Assembly (NCBI GenBank): GCA_002424625.1
Contig: DIKR01000139.1
Span: 2,458-32,730, forward strand
Origin: Desulfuromonadaceae bacterium UBA5613
Lineage (GTDB): Bacteria; Desulfobacterota; Desulfuromonadia; Desulfuromonadales; UBA2197
Reading direction: 5' to 3'
Length of the DNA: 30,273 nucleotides
This document shows, piece after piece, positions 17,824 through 25,974 of the stretch (position 1 is its first letter; each line of letters begins with the position of its first letter). Both the position numbers and the translations under genes were made by a program. The notes beneath the pieces were generated by a model. The model was not told where the DNA came from, did not search any database, and worked only from the letters and a program-made list of their open reading frames with translations.

Positions 17824-19173
17824 TCAGACCTCTATCCTGAGTTCGACACCATCGCCGGTGTTGCGGGCACTGAGACGCCCTCCCATATTTTTCTCGATGA
17901 TGGTCTTCGACAGGAACAGACCGACACCGGTCCCCTTCCCGAGGTCCTTGGTGGTGAAGTAGGGCTCGAAAATCTTGCCAAGAATATCCGTTTTAATGCC
18001 GCCGGCATTATCGGTTATGGTCACCACGCTCCGGTCGTTTTCGTTCCATGCGCGCACGGCTATCCGCGCATTCTCCTTTCTCGACTCCAGCAAGGCATCC
18101 CGAGCATTCATCAGGATATTGAGAAGCACCTGGGCATATTCATGGGGATAGCCGTTGATCTGCGGATCGTCGCTGCTGCTGATGTCAATGGCAATGTGCT
18201 TGTTCTTGAAACTTTCCTTTATCAGGGAAATCGTTTTGACGATGACCTGATCCACCTTGAAGAGGGCCTTTTCCTTATCCGGCGTCGAAAAATTGCTGAA
18301 ATCATCGATGGTCTGCGACAGATGTAGAAGGATTTCCATGACCTTGCCGATATTGCTATCAAGGAGTTCCTGGCTGAACTCGCCACTTTCATAGGACAGC
18401 CCCAGGTCCTGAACGATGAGTCCCAGAACGTTAAAGGGCTGGCGCCACTGGTGGGCGATGTTGCCGAGCATCTCACCCATGGCCGCCATCCGGCTCTGCT
18501 GAATCACCATCCGGTCCTTTTCCCGCAGATCTTCCATGGCCCGCTGGAGTGCGGTCGTTTCCACCGCCAATTCGTGATAGGTCTTTTGCAGTTCCTTGTT
18601 CTGCGTCTCCAGTTTTGTGCGGCTTTCTTCCAGATCCGCCGTCCGCTCCGCGATCCGTTGTTCCAACTCGTTGTTCAGTCTCTGCAGCGCTTCTTCCGCC
18701 AGCTTGCGTTCGGTTATGTTACGGGCAACTGCAACCCCGTACAATTCCTTGCGAAAGGTGACCAGGCGGATGTTGATCTCAACCGGCAGCTCCCCCCCGG
18801 AACATTTGAACATCCGGGTAGTTATGGCATCTCGGTCCCACTCTTGTTCACGCTCTGCGGCAAGAATTTCTCTGGCCCAGGCCAGCGCATCCTCAGGAAA
18901 AAAACGCTCCAAGGGAAGGGCCAGGACCTCCTGGCGGGAACAACCGAGTTGGCGACAGGCCGATTCATTGACGTCGATGAAGCTGCCGGTAGGGACATGA
19001 ATCAGGAAGATGCAGTCGTTGCTCTGATCGAGCAGCGCCCGGAACCGCTCCAGTTGATCGAGCTTCTGCTGGAGTTCGGGATAATAGGTCTTGCGCAGGG
19101 AGCGTTCGCCAAGGCCGATGATCTTTTCCCGCTGGCTTTCCCAGTTCTCCTCTATGTCAGAGGGCTTTTTCAT
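17824..19173 (-). CDS. PAS-domain sensor histidine kinase (HQWRQP type)
   Basis: The 449-residue protein has no obvious membrane segment and is likely cytoplasmic. A PAS sensor (about 44-155, ending ARNITERKLAEE) is followed by a coiled coil (about 157-225), a dimerisation domain with the phosphorylated His241 in GNIAHQWRQPFNVL, and a HATPase domain with an N-box (NILMNARDAL), DNAGGI and GTGVGLFLSK. The start at 19173 is the ATG with GAGG 6-9 bases upstream. It overlaps the end of the ErcA-like gene by 17 bases, and an in-frame extension further upstream would sit wholly in that gene. The receiver protein follows immediately. In Pseudomonas, sensor kinases sit beside ErcA and control ethanol oxidation; a similar alcohol- or redox-sensing role is inferred. 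Confidence 0.92.
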   Translation of the reverse strand: MKKPSDIEENWESQREKIIGLGERSLRKTYYPELQQKLDQLERFRALLDQSNDCIFLIHVPTGSFIDVNESACRQLGCSRQEVLALPLERFFPEDALAWAREILAAEREQEWDRDAITTRMFKCSGGELPVEINIRLVTFRKELYGVAVARNITERKLAEEALQRLNNELEQRIAERTADLEESRTKLETQNKELQKTYHELAVETTALQRAMEDLREKDRMVIQQSRMAAMGEMLGNIAHQWRQPFNVLGLIVQDLGLSYESGEFSQELLDSNIGKVMEILLHLSQTIDDFSNFSTPDKEKALFKVDQVIVKTISLIKESFKNKHIAIDISSSDDPQINGYPHEYAQVLLNILMNARDALLESRKENARIAVRAWNENDRSVVTITDNAGGIKTDILGKIFEPYFTTKDLGKGTGVGLFLSKTIIEKNMGGRLSARNTGDGVELRIEV

Positions 19174-20323
19174 AGATCGCCTCGATATCCTTAGATCGCG
19201 GCTGGCGGGGATTGGTGAAAATGCAGGGGTCGTGCATCGCTTTTTCGGCGAGTGTGGGAATGATACCCCTGTCAACCCCCAACTGGCCCAAGGTATAGGT
19301 TAGTTTCGCCTGTTTGTTCAAATGATTAATCGCGGCTACCAGAGCGGATAGTGCATCCCTAGACGCCATGCCGTCCATATCCAGCCCCATCGCCTTGCCT
19401 ATTTCCCGGTATCGGTCCGGGGCTGCAGGAAAATTGAACTCGATGACGTAAGGGAGAAGGATGGCGTTGCACTCGCCGTGGGGTGCGTTCAGCAGACCAC
19501 CCAAGCTGTGTGCCATGGCATGGACCGCTCCCAGGCTGGCATTGGAAAACGCCAGTCCCGCATCCAGACAGGCTAGTAGCATCTCCCCGCGGAGGACGAT
19601 ATTGTCCAGTTCGACCATGGTCGGCAGCATGTTAGATGTAATGAGACGTATCGCCTGCAAAGCAAACAGATCAGTGATCGGTGAATGGGCCGTGGAAACG
19701 TATGCTTCGATTGCGTGGCATAAGGCGTCCATCCCGGTCCACGCCGTGAGCTCGGCGGGCATTGAGGTCGTGGTTACTGGATCGATCAGGGCGATATCCG
19801 GAACGATCATTTTGCTGATAATGGCAAACTTCACCCGACGCTGGACGTCGGAGATAATGGCAAACTGGGAAACATCCGCAGCGGAGCCGGCGGTGGTGGG
19901 GATGCAGATCAGGGGGGGAATGGGGAGCTCCACCTTGTCTACCCCCTCGAACGCGATGATATCCCGTTTATTGGCGCACACTATGCCGATCCCTTTGGCG
20001 CAGTCCATAGGGCTTCCTCCGCCGACGGCAACAAGGGCGTTGCATCCCTCCCGCTGATAGAGTTCGGCCCCCTTCATGACCTCATCCGCCCTGGGATTGC
20101 TGGTGATCGAAGAAAAGACGGCACATTCCACCCCCTCCTCCCTCAGGCAGGCGATCACATCGTCCGTCCACCCCGCTGCCATTACCCTTGGGTCGGATAC
20201 GACCAGAACCTTGCGAGCCCCGAAGTTTTTGGCATAGCGGCCGGTCAGTTTACGGGCATCGATACCAAAAATAAATTCGGGAGCAACGAATTTCCTCAAT
20301 GCAAACTCTGTGGGTTCTTTCAT
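19157..20323 (-). CDS. ercA: ErcA-like iron-containing alcohol dehydrogenase (probable regulatory)
   Basis: The 388-residue protein belongs to the group III Fe-dependent alcohol dehydrogenases. Metal ligands D199, H203, H268 and H282 and the NAD-binding GGGSPMD (101-107) are present, so a catalytic role is possible. The sequence matches the ErcA subgroup of Pseudomonas as I recall it: FRKFVAPEF-type start, TTAGSAADVSQFAI and LGAVHAMAHSLGGLL. ErcA proteins are linked to the regulation of ethanol oxidation with nearby histidine kinases. Here the gene sits between two kinase genes in one operon, 43 bases after the upstream kinase and overlapping the next by 17 bases, which supports a signalling role. 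A plain catabolic alcohol dehydrogenase remains possible. AGGTAAG precedes the ATG at 20323. Confidence 0.88.
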   Translation of the reverse strand: MKEPTEFALRKFVAPEFIFGIDARKLTGRYAKNFGARKVLVVSDPRVMAAGWTDDVIACLREEGVECAVFSSITSNPRADEVMKGAELYQREGCNALVAVGGGSPMDCAKGIGIVCANKRDIIAFEGVDKVELPIPPLICIPTTAGSAADVSQFAIISDVQRRVKFAIISKMIVPDIALIDPVTTTSMPAELTAWTGMDALCHAIEAYVSTAHSPITDLFALQAIRLITSNMLPTMVELDNIVLRGEMLLACLDAGLAFSNASLGAVHAMAHSLGGLLNAPHGECNAILLPYVIEFNFPAAPDRYREIGKAMGLDMDGMASRDALSALVAAINHLNKQAKLTYTLGQLGVDRGIIPTLAEKAMHDPCIFTNPRQPRSKDIEAIYEKAL

Positions 20324-20366
20324 ACTGACTTACCTATGGCTGAATATAAAAGGTCGTAGAAGAAGC

Positions 20367-22541
20367 TCAGTTCGTCGCAAGAGTGAAGGAGAAGGTCGCA
20401 CCTTTATCAAGGTTACCTTCGGCCCACACCCTGCCGCCATGCCGCCTGATGATCCGTTCCACCGTTGCCAGACCGATGCCGAAACCTTTGCTTGTTTCAG
20501 CACCCGGCAGGCGCTGAAAGGGTACAAAGAGCTTGTCCGCGTCTGCTTTGTCAAAACCGGCGCCATTGTCCCTGACGAAATAAGTCGTCACCCCGTCGAT
20601 CTCCCTGACGCCGAATTCAATCACCGTCTGCTCTTGTTTGACGGTGTACTTCCAGGCGTTGCCGAGGAGGTTGTCCAGGACTACCCGCAGCAGGTTGGCA
20701 TCACCATTTGCTTCAATCCCGTCGGCGATGTGGAAATCAATTTGGCGTTCAGGCTCGTTCTGTTGCAGCACGGCAACCACTTCCTGCGCCAGGGCACACA
20801 GATCGACTTTTTCCCGGTGGGGTTCGACGTGGCCCATGCGCGAGAAGGTGAGCAGAGCATCAATGAGCTGATTCATGTGCATGGTGCTGTTATAGATATT
20901 CCGGACATAACCCTTGCATTCGTCATTGAGTTGGTCGGCGCAAAATATTTCAATTCCCTGGCAGGAGAGGCTGAGAGTGTTCAGGGGATTGCGCAGGTCG
21001 TGGGCCACCGTGTAATTGAAAGCCTCCAGTTCGCGATTGGCGTCTTCCAGTTCGGCGGCCCGCATCACCAGGGTCATGTTCAGTCTCGCGATCTCCTCCT
21101 CCGCCTGTTTGCCTTCGGTGATATCCTGACACACCACCAGGAGGTTGAGGCCGCCATTCCGGTCATACACCGCCTGCGCTATTTCATCCACCCAGAGTAT
21201 TCCCCCGTCTTTACGAATCTTGCGAAACTGCCAGCGATGCACTTGATTGGGGTTCTGCAGACATTTCCGCAACTGCTCAATTAACGTCGGGTGATCCTCT
21301 GCAAGGAACAGCTTCAGCACTGACTGACCTTCCAGTTCGTTTATCGTGTAACCCAGTTGACTGGCGCAAGCGGGATTGACCGAGAGCATCATCAAGTCGC
21401 CATCGAGGGTCACGATCATGGTCGGATTATCGCGAAAGAGCGCGCGATAGCGTTCTTCGCTATAGCGCAGGATATTTTCGGCTTCTTTCAGCTTCGACTC
21501 ATGCTGTTTAGAGGTGTCGAGAAGCCGGCTGTTTTCAAGGGCCAGGGTAATGGAGATTTGCAGTTTGCGGACGAATTCAACCTGCCGCTCATTGAACGGG
21601 ACAGGGCTGGAATGATAATGAAAGGTGAGGTCGCCGATCACCTCGCCTCTCACGATCAAGGGGAAATCAAGGAGAGAGCGGATGCCAAATATTTCGACAA
21701 ATTTCTGATCTATCTCCGGGTTATTAAGTACATCCTGTACCACTAGCGACCTTTTGGTCCCGGCCGTAATGGCGGTATGAATCACTTCGGTGTTGCTGAA
21801 GGTCTGTCCGGAGAGTGACATAGGAAGCTTATATTCAGAGCGAACCATCCACCTGTCGCCTTCTTTTGAAAAAATCACCGCAGATTCTGCACCGATGACA
21901 TCGGTGGAGAGTTGCAGCATTTTATTCATGATGACAGCGTAATCCTGCGTAGAGTAAAGGACATTATCTATCTCGTTAAGAGCATCACCGAGTCTTTTCG
22001 ATTCTTCCAAGTCCTGGTACAGGCGGGCGTTCTGCAGGGCAATAGCCACACCTATCGACATTCTTCCCGCATAATCTGTTTCAGCGTCGGTAAAGGAGAT
22101 GGCCCGTGAATGGTAACCGAACAACAGCGTGCCGGTTACCACGTCCTTCTCCAGCAGGGGGAGGACCAGAACCGACTTGATCCCCAAAGATGCCATCATC
22201 CCGGAATTTGTTCTGTCATCATGAAGAGCATCATCAATGGCGACAGGTTTTCTCGTGGTCATGGCCAGGGCCGCATGCGGGAGTTCTTCGTCGGTGAATG
22301 CTTGTCCGATGAGGTCGTCCGGCAAGTTGTTGACATATTGAATCACCCAGTTGTCACCCTCCCGCATGGCAATTTGCGCCGAATCGCAGTCTAATGCCTG
22401 GCGTGACTTCTCCACAACCTTGTGCAGTATCTCATCGACGTCATGACTTGAGTTGATGATCATCATGATGTTGTTGAGGTCCGTACAGAGTTGATGAGCC
22501 CTTATCGTATAATTGCAATGGGGGGGGACTTGCTCATTCAT
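20367..22541 (-). CDS. GAF-GAF-PAS sensor histidine kinase
   Basis: The 724-residue protein has no obvious membrane segments and appears soluble. Domains in order: GAF (about 32-175), a second GAF (about 190-340), PAS (about 362-478, ending CQDITEGKQAEEE), dimerisation domain with His514 in FNYTVAHDLRNPL, and HATPase (about 610-724; NLLGNAWKY, DNGAGFD, GFGIGLATV). The His box and ATPase resemble bacteriophytochrome-like kinases. The two GAF domains lack an obvious chromophore-binding signature; their ligand is unknown. AAGGAG lies 7 bases before the ATG at 22541. Eight consecutive C's on the coding strand fall in codons 5-8, a possible slippage site. It is the first gene of a four-gene operon with the ErcA-like protein, a second kinase and a receiver. 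Confidence 0.92.
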   Translation of the reverse strand: MNEQVPPHCNYTIRAHQLCTDLNNIMMIINSSHDVDEILHKVVEKSRQALDCDSAQIAMREGDNWVIQYVNNLPDDLIGQAFTDEELPHAALAMTTRKPVAIDDALHDDRTNSGMMASLGIKSVLVLPLLEKDVVTGTLLFGYHSRAISFTDAETDYAGRMSIGVAIALQNARLYQDLEESKRLGDALNEIDNVLYSTQDYAVIMNKMLQLSTDVIGAESAVIFSKEGDRWMVRSEYKLPMSLSGQTFSNTEVIHTAITAGTKRSLVVQDVLNNPEIDQKFVEIFGIRSLLDFPLIVRGEVIGDLTFHYHSSPVPFNERQVEFVRKLQISITLALENSRLLDTSKQHESKLKEAENILRYSEERYRALFRDNPTMIVTLDGDLMMLSVNPACASQLGYTINELEGQSVLKLFLAEDHPTLIEQLRKCLQNPNQVHRWQFRKIRKDGGILWVDEIAQAVYDRNGGLNLLVVCQDITEGKQAEEEIARLNMTLVMRAAELEDANRELEAFNYTVAHDLRNPLNTLSLSCQGIEIFCADQLNDECKGYVRNIYNSTMHMNQLIDALLTFSRMGHVEPHREKVDLCALAQEVVAVLQQNEPERQIDFHIADGIEANGDANLLRVVLDNLLGNAWKYTVKQEQTVIEFGVREIDGVTTYFVRDNGAGFDKADADKLFVPFQRLPGAETSKGFGIGLATVERIIRRHGGRVWAEGNLDKGATFSFTLATN

Positions 22542-22812
22542 TACAGTCTCCTTGGGGCAACTTCTTTAGCAGTCAGGCGCAACGTCGTGAATTTCGGTGC
22601 TGACAGGTCTGGCGTCTTCGACTATCCAGCCATCATTCATCCACAAGAATAGCAAGGGCAGCCGTAAAGTAAAGTCGGCATCAGGGGCCGTCTTCAGGCG
22701 TTGTGGATACTTCATCTGTCGTGGTAGCGGCTATTCATAGAAAAGGGGCAAACCATAAATAGTCTGCCCCCTTTGTTCTCTGGCTGACAGTCTTTCGGTT
22801 GATTCAATCTGC
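22542..22812. other. Intergenic region upstream of the erc-like operon
   Basis: This 271-base gap must hold the promoter of the kinase-ErcA-kinase-receiver operon and the terminator of the VOC-SRPBCC gene (22741-22770). I looked for sigma-70 and sigma-54 boxes and found none good enough to call. No coding frame or RNA gene is evident. Confidence 0.5.
22741..22770 (-). terminator. Intrinsic terminator of the VOC-SRPBCC gene
   Basis: On the minus strand a GGGGCA/TGCCCC stem with a partly paired interior and a loop near ATTTAT is followed by TTTT. It begins about 43 bases after the stop of the gene at 22813. It shares its outline, including the central ATAA and the CTGCCC arm, with the terminator at 125-157. 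Confidence 0.75.
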
Positions 22813-23739
22813 TCAGTTTCCGAGGCTCGCTGCCAGTTTATCGAAGGATTCGTTCCAGCCGGCTTCGCACAGGGTGCGCATCTCCCCGGCCGGGAGGCCA
22901 TCATGACGCAGGGTGAGAAGGGTCTTTCCTCCCTGTTCCTCGAACGTCACCGTGATCAGCAGGGACAGCGGCCAGTCGCCGCTCATGTTGTAGTGCGTTG
23001 CCGGCACGACATTTCCTTTTTCGTCCGCAAAGCTGTCGGTGCAGACGAGCCGGACCGGCGCGACGATTTCGCGGTAGGTGCCGGTGCTCCAGAAGTCCTG
23101 CCCCTCAGGGGAGCGCATGCAGTTAAGATAGGTCCCACCCACGCGCAGATCGATCTTGCAGACCGGCGCGGTGAAGCCCTTCGGCCCCCACCAGCGTTTG
23201 ACATCCTCAGGATCGGTCCAGGCCTTCCAGACCCTCTCGCGCGGTGCCCCGAAACTGCGGGCGATGACGAGTGGTTGCGCCGCCGCCATGGCGGCCCGGG
23301 AGCCTTCCTCGATTTCCTGTATGGTCGGATCCTTGACATGGGTGGCCAGTGTCCAGGTGTAACCGAAGGGATCTTTCACGGTGCCGATGCGATCTCCCCA
23401 GAACATCTCCGCCACTGGCGTGGCGGCGACGGCACCGGCGGTAAGCGCAACCGCGTAGGTATCGTCGACATCCTCCACGTACAGGTAAAAAGAGATCGGC
23501 GAAGCACCAAGGGACTCCGCGCTCTGACAGGACTCTTGCGGACTTTCCTCCCCGAGCATGAGCAGCGAGGTGCCGATCTTGATCTCGGCGTGCATCACGC
23601 CAACGCCCTCAGGACCCGGCATGAGAAACCGTTCCTCCGCCCCGAAGGCCTTTTTGTAGAAATCGATAGCCTTGCGGGCATCCTTGAAAACACACATGGG
23701 GGTAATGCTTTGATATCCTTCCGGCATAGGTTTGGTCAT
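22813..23739 (-). CDS. VOC-SRPBCC (PhnB-like + AHSA1-like) fusion protein
   Basis: The 308-residue protein joins two domains usually found as separate proteins. Residues 1-130 are a PhnB-like vicinal-oxygen-chelate (glyoxalase-fold) domain (SITPMCVFKDARKAIDFYKK, DPFGYTWTLATH). Residues about 155-305 are an AHSA1-like SRPBCC domain (ARSFGAPRERVWKAWTDPE and RWWGPKGFTAP). Both folds bind small hydrophobic or metal-coordinated ligands, but neither assigns a reaction. The start at 23739 has GAGG upstream; the longer upstream reading frame passes through the promoter and is unlikely. The frame is unbroken across the junction, so a real fusion is favoured over two genes. In other bacteria these domains often occur in neighbouring genes. 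Confidence 0.85.
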   Translation of the reverse strand: MTKPMPEGYQSITPMCVFKDARKAIDFYKKAFGAEERFLMPGPEGVGVMHAEIKIGTSLLMLGEESPQESCQSAESLGASPISFYLYVEDVDDTYAVALTAGAVAATPVAEMFWGDRIGTVKDPFGYTWTLATHVKDPTIQEIEEGSRAAMAAAQPLVIARSFGAPRERVWKAWTDPEDVKRWWGPKGFTAPVCKIDLRVGGTYLNCMRSPEGQDFWSTGTYREIVAPVRLVCTDSFADEKGNVVPATHYNMSGDWPLSLLITVTFEEQGGKTLLTLRHDGLPAGEMRTLCEAGWNESFDKLAASLGN

Positions 23740-24071
23740 GATAATCCTCACTTGTTTTTTTTGATAACGTCCGCCCCCTGAATGAGGGCGAGCCGTACGA
23801 TTCCGCCCACGGGAATCACGATTTTCCCCTATTAAAAGGATACTTAGCACAAGGCTGTTGATTGTCAATGACGGCCGGAGCGGCCCGTTCGGGATTAAGG
23901 AGGGATGGAGGCGCACCCGTTGTGGCCGGAAGGGGAGACGGAAGGGAAAAATAATACCTGAAAATATATTTGACGGTTGCGGCCGGGGCGAGCAGCGGCT
24001 GCTACTCCATGCCCGGTTTTTGCGAGGAGATGTGCAGAAGCCCTTAGTTTGAACAAAAGTAATCCCGGCTG
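23740..24071. other. Non-coding region with a minus-strand promoter
   Basis: This 332-base stretch lies between the VOC-SRPBCC gene and the terminator of the 62-residue gene. It includes the promoter at 23840-23868. The rest shows no ribosome-site-backed reading frame, no RNA gene and no repeat that I can support. Confidence 0.5.
23840..23868 (-). promoter_or_regulatory. Sigma-70-type promoter of the VOC-SRPBCC gene
   Basis: On the minus strand a perfect -35 box TTGACA (23863-23868) is separated by 17 bases from AAGTAT (23840-23845), a moderate -10 box. It sits about 100 bases upstream of the ATG at 23739, in a gap with no other gene. Confidence 0.5.
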
Positions 24072-24123
24072 ACGCAAGCAAAAAAGCCCGCCGGGAAATC
24101 CCGGCAGGCTTTTTTGCTTGCGT
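24072..24123. terminator. Long bidirectional intrinsic terminator
   Basis: A 25-bp stem runs from ACGCAAGC through the A-run and GCCCGCCGGGA to its complement, with one C-A mismatch and a two-base loop. The A and T runs flank the GC-rich inner stem, so it can work on both strands. It begins 16 bases after the stop of the 62-residue gene at 24139, which it probably terminates. Confidence 0.9.
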
Positions 24124-24138
24124 TACGTCTTTACCGGA

Positions 24139-24327
24139 TCAGGATGGATGATGCGGGATCGCTTCCAGCGTTGTCTTTAATTCTGCGGTCGCTTCTTCGA
24201 GTCCGGCGATGAGCGTTTCCAGCTCCACCAGTTCGCTGTCAACACTCATTGTCTGAGCGAATTCCTTTATCGCCGCGATCTTGAGTGCGATCAGATCGTT
24301 CAAGCGCGTTGTTTCGATTTGGGACAT
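24139..24327 (-). CDS. Small acidic helical protein of unknown function
   Basis: The 62-residue protein starts MSQIETTRLNDLIALKIAAI and has no Cys. It is mostly predicted helix, with heptad-like leucines in LVELETLIAGLEEATAELKT, so a small coiled coil is likely. It ends PHHPS. A very strong Shine-Dalgarno (GGGAGGAG, about 6 bases before the ATG) and a terminator right after the stop support a real gene. There is no membrane segment or signal peptide. I do not recognise a family. The penicillin-binding protein gene lies 110 bases upstream on the same strand. Confidence 0.7.
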   Translation of the reverse strand: MSQIETTRLNDLIALKIAAIKEFAQTMSVDSELVELETLIAGLEEATAELKTTLEAIPHHPS

Positions 24328-24437
24328 AATCGTCTCCTCCCTTTACTGTGGCGGTGTCCCGTTCGTAACGGGTGCAAACGAAACGGTCGTGTAAAGAGGA
24401 TACCGCGGATAAACGATTTTTCAAGGACAAGGGCAAA

Positions 24438-25844
24438 TCAGATTTGCCGGGGCGGCGGAGAAACTTTCTGCGCAGCGGTACTGGAAGCAGGAATGAGCGG
24501 TGGGTTACTGAAATAATAGGTCATCGCCCGACGCGCGTAGTCGCTGGCGCGGATGCCGATAAACTTCTCGTGTCCAACCATGACCGCCACCACCAGCTCT
24601 TTTTGGCCGTGGCGCTCCTTGGCAAAGCCGACAAACCAATCGTAGCGTACATCGTGGGTGGCGTTGTCGAGCGATCCGGTCTTGCCGCCGATCTGCAGGG
24701 GTGCCAGGATTTTGTCGGTCTTGTGCTTGCGGAAGACTTTGCGGGCAGTGCCTGAGGTGATGGTCGTCTCCATCATTTGCCCCAGCGCTGTGGCAGCGCG
24801 GGCGGTCATGATCTGTCGCGACTCACCTCTTTCCGGTCGCTCGTAGAGGAAGTTTCCCTGGTCATCGACAATGCTCTCGACGATGCTCGGCGTTATCATC
24901 CGTCCGCCATTGAGGACCGCTGTGGCCATGGCCGCGCCGTGCAAGGGGGAGAGGGTGGTTCCGCGGTTGAAGCCGCTGGCGACTTCTGCCCAGTTGTACG
25001 GTTTGTCGCTGATCTCAAATTGGCTGGGGGGGACGGTGACTTCAAAGTCGAGGCTCTGGTTGAAGCCGAAGTTGTTGGCGGCTTCCTCCAGGAGCGGTTT
25101 GCGCAGCCGCAGTTCACCGAGCTTGCCAAAGACCGGATTAATCGAGTCGGCAAAGGCTTCGCTCAGTGGAATCGTCGTCGTGTAGCGATCGACCTTGTCG
25201 GTCAGTTGCCGTTTGTACAAAGTGTGCTTGGAACCGTTGTAATGCATCGGTGAGTTGGCGGAATAGCCGTAGTGGTCCATGGCTGTTGCTGCGGTAACGA
25301 TTTTGAAGATGCTGGCGGCCGGGAATTGACTGCGCAGGCAGGGGTTGCCAAAGGTATCAGTACGGTCGAAACCGGCCAGGGCCAGTACCCGGCCGCTCTC
25401 TCCTTCCATGACGACAATGCCGACATGACGTGAGTTGACGCGATCGATGGTGTCGAGGAGGTAGTTCTGCAGGCCGGGATCGAGCGTTGTCTCGATATGC
25501 AGAGTACTGTCACCCGTCGACAGGGAGAGATCTTTCTTGGTCAGGTGACTGAAGGCCCGTTCGTCGAGGAGTTCCCGGATCTCTTCCTTGTTGAGGCGGA
25601 CGACAGGCGGTGTCATAATTTTTTCCGCCAGGGGCTGGAACTCCTGAGCGGTGCTGCGAATCATACTGAAAAGGCCAAAGACAACGATGAGTGTGAGAAG
25701 GCCGACGATGACACGCAGAGGAAGGCGCCGTTGCGGACGTGGTTCTCTGGCGTATTTTTTGGTCATGCCGCGCTGGTAGTCCCGCCAGTTGCTGTGCTTG
25801 TGATGATGGTGACGGTGTGAAGGCGGTTTTTTTGAAAAAGGCAT
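24438..25844 (-). CDS. Penicillin-binding protein transpeptidase
   Basis: The 468-residue protein is a D,D-transpeptidase-like protein anchored by one membrane segment (about residues 43-60). The three penicillin-binding motifs are intact: S178-I-F-K181, S234-I-N236 and K388-T-G390. The cytoplasmic N-terminus has a His-rich run (RHHHHKH, 11-17) and many basic residues. Only about 80 residues lie between the membrane anchor and the transpeptidase fold, too few for the usual class B pedestal domain or any glycosyltransferase. It likely crosslinks peptidoglycan in the periplasm, although a special role is possible. The start at 25844 lies just downstream of a good promoter; a longer upstream frame would overlap it. 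Beta-lactamase class D also shares these motifs but is shorter. Confidence 0.87.
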   Translation of the reverse strand: MPFSKKPPSHRHHHHKHSNWRDYQRGMTKKYAREPRPQRRLPLRVIVGLLTLIVVFGLFSMIRSTAQEFQPLAEKIMTPPVVRLNKEEIRELLDERAFSHLTKKDLSLSTGDSTLHIETTLDPGLQNYLLDTIDRVNSRHVGIVVMEGESGRVLALAGFDRTDTFGNPCLRSQFPAASIFKIVTAATAMDHYGYSANSPMHYNGSKHTLYKRQLTDKVDRYTTTIPLSEAFADSINPVFGKLGELRLRKPLLEEAANNFGFNQSLDFEVTVPPSQFEISDKPYNWAEVASGFNRGTTLSPLHGAAMATAVLNGGRMITPSIVESIVDDQGNFLYERPERGESRQIMTARAATALGQMMETTITSGTARKVFRKHKTDKILAPLQIGGKTGSLDNATHDVRYDWFVGFAKERHGQKELVVAVMVGHEKFIGIRASDYARRAMTYYFSNPPLIPASSTAAQKVSPPPRQI

Positions 25845-25898
25845 AAGAAACCTGGCGGAGATCGATGGTGTCAGATAAAAGCAACTTTTTGCAGCTAA

Positions 25899-25927
25899 GT
25901 GATACGGCATCCGGCGGCGGCTGTCAA
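25899..25927 (-). promoter_or_regulatory. Sigma-70-type promoter of the penicillin-binding protein gene
   Basis: On the minus strand TTGACA (25922-25927) is separated by 17 bases from TATCAC (25899-25904), which matches four of six -10 positions. It lies in the 130-base gap between the GGDEF-EAL gene and the ATG at 25844. Confidence 0.5.
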
Positions 25928-25974
25928 ATATTGAAAGCTGTTTTTAGACGAAAATTCTTTGAGGATGAGTCATC

